From NCBI GenBank assembly GCA_035548495.1, contig DASZSV010000026.1, forward strand, positions 1-64,000: a stretch of DNA of 64,000 nt. Reading direction: 5' to 3'. The position numbers and the translations under genes are program-made. A model generated the notes under the pieces. That model ran no database searches and had not been told where the DNA came from. It saw nothing but the letters and a program-made list of their open reading frames with translations. Positions 1 through 8,344 of the stretch are shown here, in pieces (position 1 is the stretch's first letter; every line of letters starts with the position of its first letter). This DNA is from CAILZL01 sp035548495 (GTDB lineage Bacteria > Pseudomonadota > Gammaproteobacteria > Steroidobacterales > Steroidobacteraceae).

Positions 1-36
1 CTTGTGTTTGATGATGCTCTGATTTAAAAGACTCAT

Positions 37-105
37 GCGGGGTTACTCCTCTAAGGTTTAATGATTGCTTGGTAACAACCATCAAACCGGGTAACCCCGC
101 CTTTT
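37..105 (+). terminator. Long hairpin with T-tract, probable terminator
   Basis: A perfect 10-base inverted repeat (37-46 GCGGGGTTAC, 91-100 GTAACCCCGC) encloses a second imperfect stem (55-66 with 77-88, 10 of 12 paired). CTTTTTC follows at 101-107. On the + strand this looks like a factor-independent terminator for a gene left of the window. On the - strand it lies just beyond the seven-gene operon, so it may serve both. The two-level stem is long for a terminator, and an element end is an alternative. Confidence 0.4.
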
Positions 106-147
106 TCAAGACCAGTGTCAGATCAGATCGTGACTAGTACAATTCAA

Positions 148-1152
148 CTAAAGGTATATTGTGATTTCTGTATTCTTCGACGAAGCGTTTTCATCACTTC
201 TCCATGCAACCTCCAAGCGATTCCTGACAACATCCAGCCTAGTCACGACGTGTCTATGGTTCGGAAAATATGCTCGATTTACATTCTGTAGTTTCAGGAT
301 CCGAGCATCTTGACTGGCCACCTTTCTTAAAAACGGCCAAACAAGAAGACGCACCAGCCAAGATGGCGCGAACTTGTCTTCTACGTGAAGCATCGCAAAA
401 ACCTTTGTCGAAGTGGAAGTTGCTGGACTGAAACAAAGTGTGATGAAAGCAGCCCACCCCTTTTTGTATCGATACTCAATTTGGGCGACGCTCAGTCCAG
501 AAAAGTGAGCGCGCTCTTCAGTGCGGCTTGACTCGAATAGCTTGAACAAAATCCCTGTTTGGTCAGCCTGTCCAATGTAGTCGACGCAAAAGCCGTCTCC
601 TTCGGCTCGAACATTTACCGAAACGGCGCGACGTTTAGAATTCCGGCGTACTAACCCCGGGTGTACAAGGTGGGTATGCAAAGCGTCAAGAAAATTTTCC
701 TGTGCTTCGAGGATCGGCGCATCCCAAGTCATAACCTCTAGGAAACGTCGACTACCAGGTTTCATTGCCGATATGCGTTCCGGCATTGGTCGCTCACCGC
801 ACTTCAATATCCAAATCAGTCCATCCTGTTCTCGTACCGCGAAAGATGACTGATGAATCGTCCCTATAGGAGTGTTGCAGTTTGCTCCGGGCATTGATAC
901 GCACAACCCATCCGCGTTGAAAGTCCAACCATGATAAGGACATTGGATCGAATCACCGTATATACGTCCTCCTGACAGAGGAACACCACGGTGTGGACAA
1001 CGATCTTCGAGCGCAAGCACCCGTCCGCTTTGCAATCGCGCAACCACGATCGGTTCTCCAAACAGCATGACTTGCAGTGGCAGTGACCGTAGATCTCTTG
1101 ATAGCGCGACTGGAAACCAGTGCGATTTTGTGTGCTCAGCAAAGTCAGTCAT
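148..1152 (-). CDS. Rieske [2Fe-2S] non-heme iron oxygenase
   Basis: A 334-residue oxygenase subunit of the single-component Rieske type, expected to hydroxylate, demethylate or desaturate a small organic substrate using electrons from a separate reductase. The N-terminal Rieske domain has CPHRG and CPYHGW (Cys52, His54, Cys71, His74). The catalytic domain has ENFLDALHTHLVH (His159, His164) and a likely third iron ligand, Asp282 in QDAR. It is the last gene of the leftward operon and its start overlaps the GNAT stop by 4 bases, so it probably acts late as a tailoring enzyme. No ferredoxin or reductase gene is nearby, so electrons must come from elsewhere. The family is clear; the substrate is not. 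Confidence 0.85.
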   Translation of the reverse strand: MTDFAEHTKSHWFPVALSRDLRSLPLQVMLFGEPIVVARLQSGRVLALEDRCPHRGVPLSGGRIYGDSIQCPYHGWTFNADGLCVSMPGANCNTPIGTIHQSSFAVREQDGLIWILKCGERPMPERISAMKPGSRRFLEVMTWDAPILEAQENFLDALHTHLVHPGLVRRNSKRRAVSVNVRAEGDGFCVDYIGQADQTGILFKLFESSRTEERAHFSGLSVAQIEYRYKKGWAAFITLCFSPATSTSTKVFAMLHVEDKFAPSWLVRLLVWPFLRKVASQDARILKLQNVNRAYFPNHRHVVTRLDVVRNRLEVAWRSDENASSKNTEITIYL

Positions 1153-2270
1153 AGCTCATACTTCCGCATAATAGGTTCTCCGATCCTTCGCGCGAGTATT
1201 GATAACGCACTAAGGACGTGTCTGCGCACCGCGGGGAGATGCCTCGAATATACAGCGCTATATTCGATTTCTGGAATGCCGCCCCGTAGTCTTTTGAACC
1301 CGGCTGCACCCGCACTTAGGTTCACCCGCTGACCAGTCTCAGCAGCACGCTCGAAAATGGTTGCCATTAATAATCTATAGAGACCCAGGCGCTGCGGGAG
1401 AGAAGTGTCGTAACCAACAATTGGTGCCGTGACGGTACCGTCTAGTTCCAACATACCGATAACAGCGATTAACTCACCGTTAGCGGAACGATAACCGATT
1501 AGCGACAATAAACCCGCATTGCTCCAAGCACTCAGCAGTGTACTGGTATATTGTGGATTTAATTTTGAGTACTTCTCGAGATAAAGTTTTCCGTAGAGTT
1601 TTTCCGCCTGGACATAGTCGGCTGAATTCCACGTATTCGCATCACTACGCCTGTTGCGCCATTGGTCAAGCAACGCGAAGTCCCATCGCAGATTTTTTGG
1701 TGTTCTAGCGTTCGCTTGTATGCAGTCAAATAAGTAAACCTGTCTGCTTGGTATAAGTATGCAACCTGCAGCCGTTAGGGCAGACAACCACTCCGACGTG
1801 TAACGACGATTGAGCGATCGAAACCAAATCGCATGTGAAGGCCAGCGGGAAACTGATTCTTCAATCCAGCCATTCACAGTTTTAATTGGTGCTTCAGGGT
1901 AGCAATTTGTCGAGACTAGCCAGTTGTTCACGGTCACCGTATCGTCAATGCGGGCACTCAATAACAAATTCCCAAGCATCTGACACAAGAATGATAATGG
2001 CTTCGTATACAAGGGGTGGCCGAACCTCTCCAGCTCTTCAGCGGCATATGACACATATGTCGTATAGGGCGAGCAAATCCAGGAATTGCATCGCTCTGAA
2101 CTATTGATGGTGACCGGTACTCGTAGCGTTCCTTGACCCACCGCGTCGATTGTTGTGGCGATGTTGCGTATCCCGCGATGTACGACATGCGCTGTCTTCA
2201 GGTAGACATCAACTTGTTGCGAAAATTCTTTTTGGCGCATTAGCATTCTGGTAGGGCCTCGCCATCCCAT
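1149..2270 (-). CDS. GNAT-fold acyltransferase (BioF2/CelD-like)
   Basis: A 373-residue protein resembling the GNAT 'acetyltransferase_6' group (CelD/BioF2-like, distantly FemAB-like), which transfers acyl or aminoacyl groups to amines. The recognisable part is C-terminal: a strand and helix pattern with LIGYRSANGELIAVIGML, then RLGLYRLLMA, then SAGAAGFKRLRGG, the usual end of the domain. The N-terminal 180 residues are less conserved and probably form a pseudo-GNAT half. It overlaps the upstream ATP-grasp gene by 31 bases and the downstream Rieske gene by 4, so the three are translationally coupled. Next to an ATP-grasp ligase it may add or accept an acyl group on an amine or amino acid. The specificity is inferred only. 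Confidence 0.7.
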   Translation of the reverse strand: MGWRGPTRMLMRQKEFSQQVDVYLKTAHVVHRGIRNIATTIDAVGQGTLRVPVTINSSERCNSWICSPYTTYVSYAAEELERFGHPLYTKPLSFLCQMLGNLLLSARIDDTVTVNNWLVSTNCYPEAPIKTVNGWIEESVSRWPSHAIWFRSLNRRYTSEWLSALTAAGCILIPSRQVYLFDCIQANARTPKNLRWDFALLDQWRNRRSDANTWNSADYVQAEKLYGKLYLEKYSKLNPQYTSTLLSAWSNAGLLSLIGYRSANGELIAVIGMLELDGTVTAPIVGYDTSLPQRLGLYRLLMATIFERAAETGQRVNLSAGAAGFKRLRGGIPEIEYSAVYSRHLPAVRRHVLSALSILARRIGEPIMRKYEL

Positions 2271-3394
2271 TCAATGTCACGAGTAGATGCCTCGCGTACC
2301 GAACAACCCTGCCGCAGTGAAGTCTTAACAAAGGAGCCTATATCTCGCATCGCACCGAGAAGCGGCGCCCTGTCTTTGCGGATAGACAATACATCTGAAG
2401 CTCTCGACCAATCGTATAGCCACCTGCGTAACGATCCATGTCGCACGGAGGACGGAAATCCAATAGCCAACATGACGGCTGCTATCATTTTTGGGCGAGC
2501 GAGATTAACGTCAAATTTAGCGGTGGCTTCACCAAGAATCGCCGCCGGAATCTGGCAGTCACTATGGAATAAGTGCAGTCCGCTAATTGCGCGAGGATTG
2601 CACTCAATAATGGTAGGCGAGGAGTTTTCTGAGATGATCCAATCGAAAGATATCTGCCCTGTGTAATTAAGGTGCTCAACAAACCGCCGAACAAAATTTT
2701 CGATCTCAGGAATATTGGCTGGCTCGAAATAGTAACTGCTGCTACGTTTTATCCGATATGTTGGCTCATAGCAGACGTTAGCAAGCAAACGGCCATTGAC
2801 AGAAATTCCGTATGAACAAATCTCGCGCCCCTTTCGATACTCCTGCACAACCCAATTACCTTGTTCCGCAAGCGGAGAACTATCATCAGGTATTCCCGAC
2901 GGATAAATTCGCACATGAACTCCAAATCGAGAAAACTCAGGCTTTAGCACGACGGGTCTTCCCCTTGCCCAGTCTCTGGCCTCTACTAGAGATGTAACTC
3001 CCGCGGTATCGGGAACGTTGATCCCAACAGTTTTTGCCAGTTCGATAAACTGAAGCTTGCTATGTAACGTCAGCAGTTGCTCAAACGGCGCGACGAAGAC
3101 ATTGCAAGACGCTGGCAAGCGCCTCCTGATTCGAGATAAGAAGAAGACTTCTTCGCAAGTTGGGAGAACCAACTCGAATCTATGAGTGTGTATCGCGTGT
3201 GAAAGTGTACGTGCGAATTGATCCAGAGCCCACCTTGGTGGCGGCAATGTGATGACACCACGAACTAGCTGGGAACTAGCAGATAAGTGACAAGAAACAC
3301 TGTCGCCAATCCAGACTTCGTGTCCTGCATTCGCAAATCTCCTTGAATGTTCAAGCGCGACTGGCGCGCGTCCACCCAATACTAAGATGCGCAT
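2240..3394 (-). CDS. ATP-grasp ligase
   Basis: A 384-residue ATP-grasp protein. Such enzymes activate a carboxylate as an acyl phosphate and join it to an amine or thiol. Residues 1-100 form a pre-ATP-grasp Rossmann-like domain beginning MRILVLGGRAPVAL. The central domain has the ATP-binding lysine region RPVVLKPEFSRFG, and WVVQEYRKGREICSYG carries adenine contacts. The metal-binding end is ISFDWIISE...TIIECNPRAISGLHL. The C-terminus (DIEWDGE) matches the tail of carbamoyl-phosphate-synthase-like ATP-grasp proteins in natural product clusters. It overlaps both neighbours (13 and 31 bases). Peptide or amide bond formation within the operon product is the likely role; the substrates are unknown. 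Confidence 0.8.
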   Translation of the reverse strand: MRILVLGGRAPVALEHSRRFANAGHEVWIGDSVSCHLSASSQLVRGVITLPPPRWALDQFARTLSHAIHTHRFELVLPTCEEVFFLSRIRRRLPASCNVFVAPFEQLLTLHSKLQFIELAKTVGINVPDTAGVTSLVEARDWARGRPVVLKPEFSRFGVHVRIYPSGIPDDSSPLAEQGNWVVQEYRKGREICSYGISVNGRLLANVCYEPTYRIKRSSSYYFEPANIPEIENFVRRFVEHLNYTGQISFDWIISENSSPTIIECNPRAISGLHLFHSDCQIPAAILGEATAKFDVNLARPKMIAAVMLAIGFPSSVRHGSLRRWLYDWSRASDVLSIRKDRAPLLGAMRDIGSFVKTSLRQGCSVREASTRDIEWDGEALPEC

Positions 3395-4683
3395 GCTTTG
3401 TCCCTCAAGCCGCGTACACGCCGCCGTTTTGTTAGTGCCAGCGTGTATCTGGGTAGCAACTCCAGCTCAATCGACGGTGGTTGCAAATTTAGCTGCTTGG
3501 CTAACACTCGAAACTCATCGTTCAGTTTCGAGTAAACGCTGTTATCAATGATTGGAGACAACCGTATTGTCCATTGACCTCGCGCACGCTCGATTACTTC
3601 ATAATCTTCAATCATTGGAACTGCACGAACTAACGTGCGAGTAACTAGGTCAGGAAACACCGGCCCAATTCCGGATGGACCTGATAACCAAAGGACATCG
3701 TCATATCGGCCGTCAATATTTGCCAGTGCCGTCGTGGGACGTCCACATGGGCATGGTTCTGGCAATAACCTTAAGACGTCATCGAGCCGGTATCTGATCA
3801 CTGGTTGTGTGCGACGCCATAGATCAGTAACTATAGGCACAAACCGTGTCTTCTCTGCATCTTGCCACTCCCTTTCGACAACCATGTATGGTTCATTTAG
3901 ATGTACATTATTGAATTCGCAGCTCATGCCAAGTAGCCCTTCAGTAGCTTGATATATCTGTTCAACAGGAACGCCAAAACCTGCTTTGATGTGCGCTTGA
4001 TCAACCTCGTCAAGAACTTCAGCGACCGAGATTACTCGGCGCGGCGCAGGTCGGACTGTTTCGCTGACGAGACGTGAAAGATGCTGTGGTGTACCGACGA
4101 GAATTGTGGGTGAAAATTCAACGATCGCTTTGCATAGTTGTTGCCATGGCTGCGCAAGATCGAAATAACGAAATTGGAGTCGCAAAGAGTTGACAGAGTC
4201 GTAGAGTGTATTTCCAGCACGTAATATAAGCGCAATCCGTTCATGGGCAAGCAGTCCATGTCGGAGAAGTCTTCCCAGTATCGTACCCGCCCATCTGCTC
4301 CTCTCGCCAGGGGAGGCGATGAAGAGACCACGTGCGCCAGAAGTACCGGTGGAGAGACCTACCGAATAACCGCACCATTCACTACTGAAGTTGCGCGACC
4401 TCTCAGCAGTTAATGCAATGTCTTCGATGGTTGCGCGCTGCGCACCAACCGTGTTGATTTTGTCAAAGAAATGCATCCAGTTGCTTTTTGTCATGACTGG
4501 CCACTCACTCAGTTCCTTTCCACCATATTGACGATAAAAAGGGGAATCTCGTGACACTGCCTTTAGCGATCTGTCTAACCAACGTTGCTGAATGGCTGTT
4601 ATTTCCGAAACGTTACGAATCGAATCAATTCGGCGTGCACGCCAGTAAGCGCCGAATGTCTGTAGAGATTTTGTGATTGTCAT
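3382..4683 (-). CDS. F390-synthetase-related adenylate-forming enzyme
   Basis: A 433-residue ANL-superfamily-like enzyme of the PaaK/F390 synthetase-related group, which activates a carboxylic acid with ATP as an acyl adenylate. The phosphate-binding loop is visible as GLSTGTSGARGLF. The mid-domain has IYQATEGLLGMSCE, RYRLDDVLRLLPEPCPCGRPTTAL and DGRYDDVLWL, all typical of PaaK-like ligases, including the CPCG zinc-like knuckle. The C-terminal lid domain is short. It overlaps the MBL gene by 4 bases upstream and the ATP-grasp gene by 13 downstream. In the operon it could activate the beta-keto or beta-hydroxy acid made by the KAS III and SDR. This clade has few characterised members, so the product is inferred. 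Confidence 0.78.
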   Translation of the reverse strand: MTITKSLQTFGAYWRARRIDSIRNVSEITAIQQRWLDRSLKAVSRDSPFYRQYGGKELSEWPVMTKSNWMHFFDKINTVGAQRATIEDIALTAERSRNFSSEWCGYSVGLSTGTSGARGLFIASPGERSRWAGTILGRLLRHGLLAHERIALILRAGNTLYDSVNSLRLQFRYFDLAQPWQQLCKAIVEFSPTILVGTPQHLSRLVSETVRPAPRRVISVAEVLDEVDQAHIKAGFGVPVEQIYQATEGLLGMSCEFNNVHLNEPYMVVEREWQDAEKTRFVPIVTDLWRRTQPVIRYRLDDVLRLLPEPCPCGRPTTALANIDGRYDDVLWLSGPSGIGPVFPDLVTRTLVRAVPMIEDYEVIERARGQWTIRLSPIIDNSVYSKLNDEFRVLAKQLNLQPPSIELELLPRYTLALTKRRRVRGLRDKACAS

Positions 4684-5516
4684 GGGCGAAGCTCACGACA
4701 ATGCGATGGAACGAATTTCACATCGGTGCCACGCGAGGCCATTGCATGCAGCATCGAGAGTGTCTTTCGATAGGTTTCGGTATCTCCCAGAAGTGCAGTG
4801 GCCCATCGAGGCGGAGGCAGATTTTCCTGTATTGCTCGCGTAGACCAGGCCGCATCGCCGACTAGAAATACCCATCGCCCATCGCTTCTGAAGCACAACC
4901 CGAAATGACCTGCAGCATGTCCAGGCAGAGGAATGGCGATTAATGATCCGTCACTTAATACATCAAACCCATATTCGAATGGAGCGAGTTCATTTACTAA
5001 AAGGATCTTTTTGCATGATTCAAAAAAGCAAGCCCTTTCTGCAGTCCTTTTAGGCACCAGTGCTGGTAACAATCCCTTGGTAAGTGCGGAGAATCGTGTT
5101 CGTGTATTTAGATCATTAAGTCCCACCGAGCTACACCAGACAACTGCATCGGGAAAATCCGCAAGTCCACCGACATGATCACCATGGAAATGCGATATGA
5201 TGATCGTTGTTACGTCAGCTGGACTGATTCCTCGATCATATAACTGAGTAATGACCGCTTGCTTTGGTAAAAACCTCACTGGCGTAACTGTTCGATACAA
5301 TGCCTCGGGAAAATATCGCGTTGAACGCAGAAATGCTTCGCCGTAACCTGTATCGAAGAGTATCCATCCCTTTTGTGGGTGATGTATTACTGTCACCAGT
5401 GCGGGGAACTCACAAGCAGTCCATGTTCCTCCCTGCAAACTAGACGCTTCTGGATGAAGGCAATGACCTGCTTCTAACAAAAACCAGCTCAAGTCCGTCA
5501 TTGTGATTTCCACCAA
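4680..5516 (-). CDS. Metallo-beta-lactamase-fold hydrolase
   Basis: A 278-residue MBL-fold metallohydrolase binding two metal ions. The signature ISHFHGDHVGGL supplies the HxHxDH ligands. Further ligand regions are PLPGHAAGHFGLCF and LVGDAAW, and a final His near SHC closes the site. The overall pattern is closest to lactonase-like or thioesterase-like members that hydrolyse acyl-thioesters or lactones. It overlaps the SDR upstream by 19 bases and the adenylating enzyme downstream by 4. Between a ketosynthase and an acid-activating enzyme, a role in releasing a free acid from ACP or CoA, or opening a lactone, would fit. That is inference from position. Confidence 0.8.
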   Translation of the reverse strand: MVEITMTDLSWFLLEAGHCLHPEASSLQGGTWTACEFPALVTVIHHPQKGWILFDTGYGEAFLRSTRYFPEALYRTVTPVRFLPKQAVITQLYDRGISPADVTTIIISHFHGDHVGGLADFPDAVVWCSSVGLNDLNTRTRFSALTKGLLPALVPKRTAERACFFESCKKILLVNELAPFEYGFDVLSDGSLIAIPLPGHAAGHFGLCFRSDGRWVFLVGDAAWSTRAIQENLPPPRWATALLGDTETYRKTLSMLHAMASRGTDVKFVPSHCRELRP

Positions 5517-6475
5517 CGTGCGTAGTACTCCAATCCATCGTCAATTGAAACTCGAGCCGCGTATCCTAGCTCGCGTTGCGCTTTGGAAATATCTAGCGTC
5601 TGTGAAAAACCTAGTAAGCCTATTCCATAGCGAGTGATACGCGGTTCCGGATTGCCGGGCAACATACCTGCAACTGACTCGATCACCGCTGCGATTCCTA
5701 GGCCAACACTCCGAGAGAATGGAATGAATTGAACGTTGCAACCAAGTATCTCGAAAAGCCGCTCAAGCAAGTCACGTACAACGACGGGCGTGCCATTACT
5801 GATGTTATAAGCATATCCCTCGGCTGACACTGATGCCGATAAAGCAAGTTCAACCGCATCAACAACGTTGTCTACACACGTCACGTCAATTCTTGCCTTC
5901 CCTTGATTAGGAAGCGGAAAGTATCCACTTCTGGCAACTGCAAGTAATCTAGGAACAATAGCGCGATCGCCTGTACCGAATACAGCACGCGGCCGCAAAG
6001 CAATTGGCCCCAATTCACGAGCTTTTAACGCTATGCATTCTGCCAGCCACTTGGTCTCAGCATAGTGCGTTACCCAGTTCGTTGGTGGTGAAAATTCTTC
6101 GCCTATATTTTCTTGGTCCGCAAAGCGGAAATATATACTTGGAGTTGAAAGAAAGATGAATCTGCGAACACTGCCTGCATCACGCGCAGCGTCGATGAGC
6201 CTTTGCGTGGCAACGACATTGTCCTGCAGAAACTGTCGACGTCGTCCCCAAGGAGCCGCGCGCGCTGCACAATGCACGACGGCATTACAATTCTCCAATA
6301 TGCTTGCCAGATTGTGAATTCCCAAATCCAAATTCCTAATGACAATCACGCCATTTTGATCCTCCATATAGTTGTCACCTCTCGTCGTGGCAACTACTTG
6401 ATGTCCACGTGCCAGCAAACGTTGGACAACATGTTGACCAATAAAGCCGCTAGCGCCAGTTACGAGTACACGCAT
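5498..6475 (-). CDS. OleD-like NAD(P)-dependent extended SDR
   Basis: A 325-residue extended short-chain dehydrogenase of the epimerase/3-beta-HSD group. VTGASGFIGQHV is the dinucleotide-binding loop and YAETK gives the catalytic Tyr and Lys. Stretches such as CAARAAPWG, STPSIY, ALRPRAVFGTGDRAIVPRL and ISNGTP align by eye with OleD, which reduces the 2-alkyl-3-ketoacid made by OleA in long-chain olefin synthesis. The gene starts 2 bases after the KAS III stop. That pairing suggests reduction of the ketone made by the KAS III to a beta-hydroxy acid. There is no OleB-type alpha/beta hydrolase and no ordinary OleC here, so the end product should differ from an olefin. Confidence 0.82.
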   Translation of the reverse strand: MRVLVTGASGFIGQHVVQRLLARGHQVVATTRGDNYMEDQNGVIVIRNLDLGIHNLASILENCNAVVHCAARAAPWGRRRQFLQDNVVATQRLIDAARDAGSVRRFIFLSTPSIYFRFADQENIGEEFSPPTNWVTHYAETKWLAECIALKARELGPIALRPRAVFGTGDRAIVPRLLAVARSGYFPLPNQGKARIDVTCVDNVVDAVELALSASVSAEGYAYNISNGTPVVVRDLLERLFEILGCNVQFIPFSRSVGLGIAAVIESVAGMLPGNPEPRITRYGIGLLGFSQTLDISKAQRELGYAARVSIDDGLEYYARWWKSQ

Positions 6476-6477
6476 GA

Positions 6478-7476
6478 TTAATACCGAAGGACTGCGCCGC
6501 CGACCGATAGTCCTGCACCTGTTCCGATCAATACGACGAGGTCACCGCGTTTAATCAAGCCGTGTCGACAAGAGCGATGGAGGGCGACCGGCAACGATGC
6601 GGAGATTTGATTGCCGTGAGTCGCTAGTGTTTTAGCGAATTTATTGGGAGGTAGCCCCAACTGCCGCTGCAAGTGTTGAATGGCAAGGCCACTGGCTTGA
6701 TGGGGAATCCAAATGTCTATTTCGCTAATGAGCACACCAGCGCGTGTCATCAACGTATCAAGAAATTCGGGTAGTACTTTCGACGCTAGGCGATAGGTGT
6801 GTCTACCTTTCATCTCAAAGTAGGTTCCACGAATGAATTTCTCGAGCTCAGTATGCGGATTTATTTTGGTTCCACCAGACTGCACCTGACAGTACTCGAC
6901 CCCTTCACTAAACGTCTGCAAGTGAGTTGCAAGCAAGTCCGAGTTTTTTCGGCGCGCCGCTCCGATGACCACGGCACCTGCACCATCACCAAACAAACCG
7001 GCAGTTGCGGTGTTATTCCAATCCAGACCCGCAGAAGCGATTTCACTTGCCACAATTAATACGTGACGAAATCTTCCAATCGCTATTGAAGCGGAGATGA
7101 CATCAAGGGCGACTATGAAGCCAAGACACGTTGCATTGATGTCAAATGCAGCAACGCCAGTTGCAGACAAGCCCAGCGCGCGATGAATGAATGCAGCCGT
7201 ACAGGGAATTGCTTGAGCAGGTACGCTACCAACAGCCACTATTGCGTCGATGTCCGTCGCCAGGAGTCCAGCATCTGTCAACGCCTCTTGAGCTGCCTGC
7301 ACAGCCATAAAAACAACATCCTCATTGTCACCGGCGAATGCACGAGATTCCACGCCAGTTTGCTCGAAAGTCCACCCCGCCGGCATTGACCATCGCTGAT
7401 CGAACTCAATCGACGATACCCGCCGTGACGGCACGAATTCACCAGTACCTAATATTTGTAGATCCACGTTGGCCAC
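6478..7476 (-). CDS. 3-oxoacyl-ACP synthase III family (KAS III) protein
   Basis: A 332-residue FabH-like condensing enzyme carrying out a decarboxylative or non-decarboxylative Claisen condensation of acyl thioesters. The Cys-His-Asn triad is intact: Cys117 in NATCLGF, His259 in IPHQASG and Asn289 in THGNQISAS (E. coli FabH uses 112, 244 and 274). GDGAGAVVIG is the usual glycine-rich loop. I start it at GTG 7476, because a GGAGG lies at 7481-7485, inside the longer reading frame that begins at 7497. It is the first gene of the operon and should make its carbon skeleton. No acyl carrier protein gene is present, so it would use the host ACP or CoA pool. Confidence 0.88.
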   Translation of the reverse strand: MANVDLQILGTGEFVPSRRVSSIEFDQRWSMPAGWTFEQTGVESRAFAGDNEDVVFMAVQAAQEALTDAGLLATDIDAIVAVGSVPAQAIPCTAAFIHRALGLSATGVAAFDINATCLGFIVALDVISASIAIGRFRHVLIVASEIASAGLDWNNTATAGLFGDGAGAVVIGAARRKNSDLLATHLQTFSEGVEYCQVQSGGTKINPHTELEKFIRGTYFEMKGRHTYRLASKVLPEFLDTLMTRAGVLISEIDIWIPHQASGLAIQHLQRQLGLPPNKFAKTLATHGNQISASLPVALHRSCRHGLIKRGDLVVLIGTGAGLSVGGAVLRY

Positions 7477-7609
7477 TATCCCTCCTAACGGCATCAATGT
7501 TGTCTAATGGTAGCCTGCATTGAGTACCTTATTGTTAGCAAGCACCTAGTGTAGCAATGACACCGTGTGAATTGTACGGTATCGTCTGGTTATACCACTC
7601 GAGGGCAAC
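7477..7609. promoter_or_regulatory. Divergent control region of the biosynthetic operon
   Basis: The region between the leftward operon and the rightward XRE regulator must hold both promoters. It is AT-rich and contains a short dyad (GGTAT near 7580, ATACC near 7594). I could not place a convincing -35/-10 pair for either direction. The regulator has a GAGGG ribosome site five bases before its ATG, and the KAS III has GGAGG four bases before its GTG. Autoregulation and control of the operon by the divergent repressor are inferred from arrangement only. Confidence 0.45.
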
Positions 7610-8344
7610 ATGACCAATTCAGCTATTCTCGTTCGGGGCATCAAGGCACGGCTAAAAGTCCAGGGCATCTCCTATACGGAGCTCGCCACACTAATTGGTG
7701 TCAGTGTTCCTACCGTGAAACGCGATCTCTCCCGCGGCAAATTTTCACTGGAGCGACTGGACCAGATATGTGAGGTTTTGGGAGTAGGCGTTGCCGATTT
7801 GGTTATTCCGGACGAACCTGTAGCATTGACTATGCTCACGAACGCTCAAGAACAAGCTCTTGTAGCTGAACCAAAACTGCTACTTCTTACGTACTTGGTT
7901 GTGAATGACTGGAAATTCGATCAGATAGTCAATGCTTTTAATTTGAATGCTAGCCAACTCATTCATTTCTTACTGAAACTTGATAAGTTAAGGATTGTTG
8001 ACTTCAAACCTCCGTCTCGCATCCGTAAGCTAACGGCAAGAAACTTCACGTGGCGCAAAGAAGGTCCAGTGCATCGCTATTTTGTTGACCGCGTTGTGCC
8101 AGAGTTCTTTGACGCATCCTTTGAAAAAGAAGGTGACGAGTTTCAATTCATGGGAGGAACTCTATCCAAATCATCTCTATTGCGGATGCAGGCGTCTTTA
8201 ATACGGTTAGCCTCCGAATTTGAACAATTCGCGCGGCATGATGCAAAACTCCCTCTTGAACAACGACATGGATGCACCGCGATACTTGCTTTGCGATCAT
8301 GGGAATTCTCTGAGTTCTCCCGGTTGCGCAGAAAGGGTCGTTAG
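7610..8344 (+). CDS. XRE-family helix-turn-helix regulator
   Basis: A 244-residue DNA-binding protein. Residues 5-60 form a Cro/CI-type helix-turn-helix (GISYTELATLIGVSVPTVKRDLSRGKFSLERLDQICEVL). The remaining 180 residues include a second possible winged-helix stretch (LDKLRIVDFKPPSRIRKL) and a helical C-terminal part containing VDRVVPEFFD. The function of that part is not known to me, but it recurs behind XRE domains in proteobacteria. The gene is divergent from the seven-gene operon with 133 bases between them, so it is the obvious candidate for its regulator. Base composition matches the operon more than the right-hand genes, which supports joint acquisition. Confidence 0.78.
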   Translation: MTNSAILVRGIKARLKVQGISYTELATLIGVSVPTVKRDLSRGKFSLERLDQICEVLGVGVADLVIPDEPVALTMLTNAQEQALVAEPKLLLLTYLVVNDWKFDQIVNAFNLNASQLIHFLLKLDKLRIVDFKPPSRIRKLTARNFTWRKEGPVHRYFVDRVVPEFFDASFEKEGDEFQFMGGTLSKSSLLRMQASLIRLASEFEQFARHDAKLPLEQRHGCTAILALRSWEFSEFSRLRRKGR

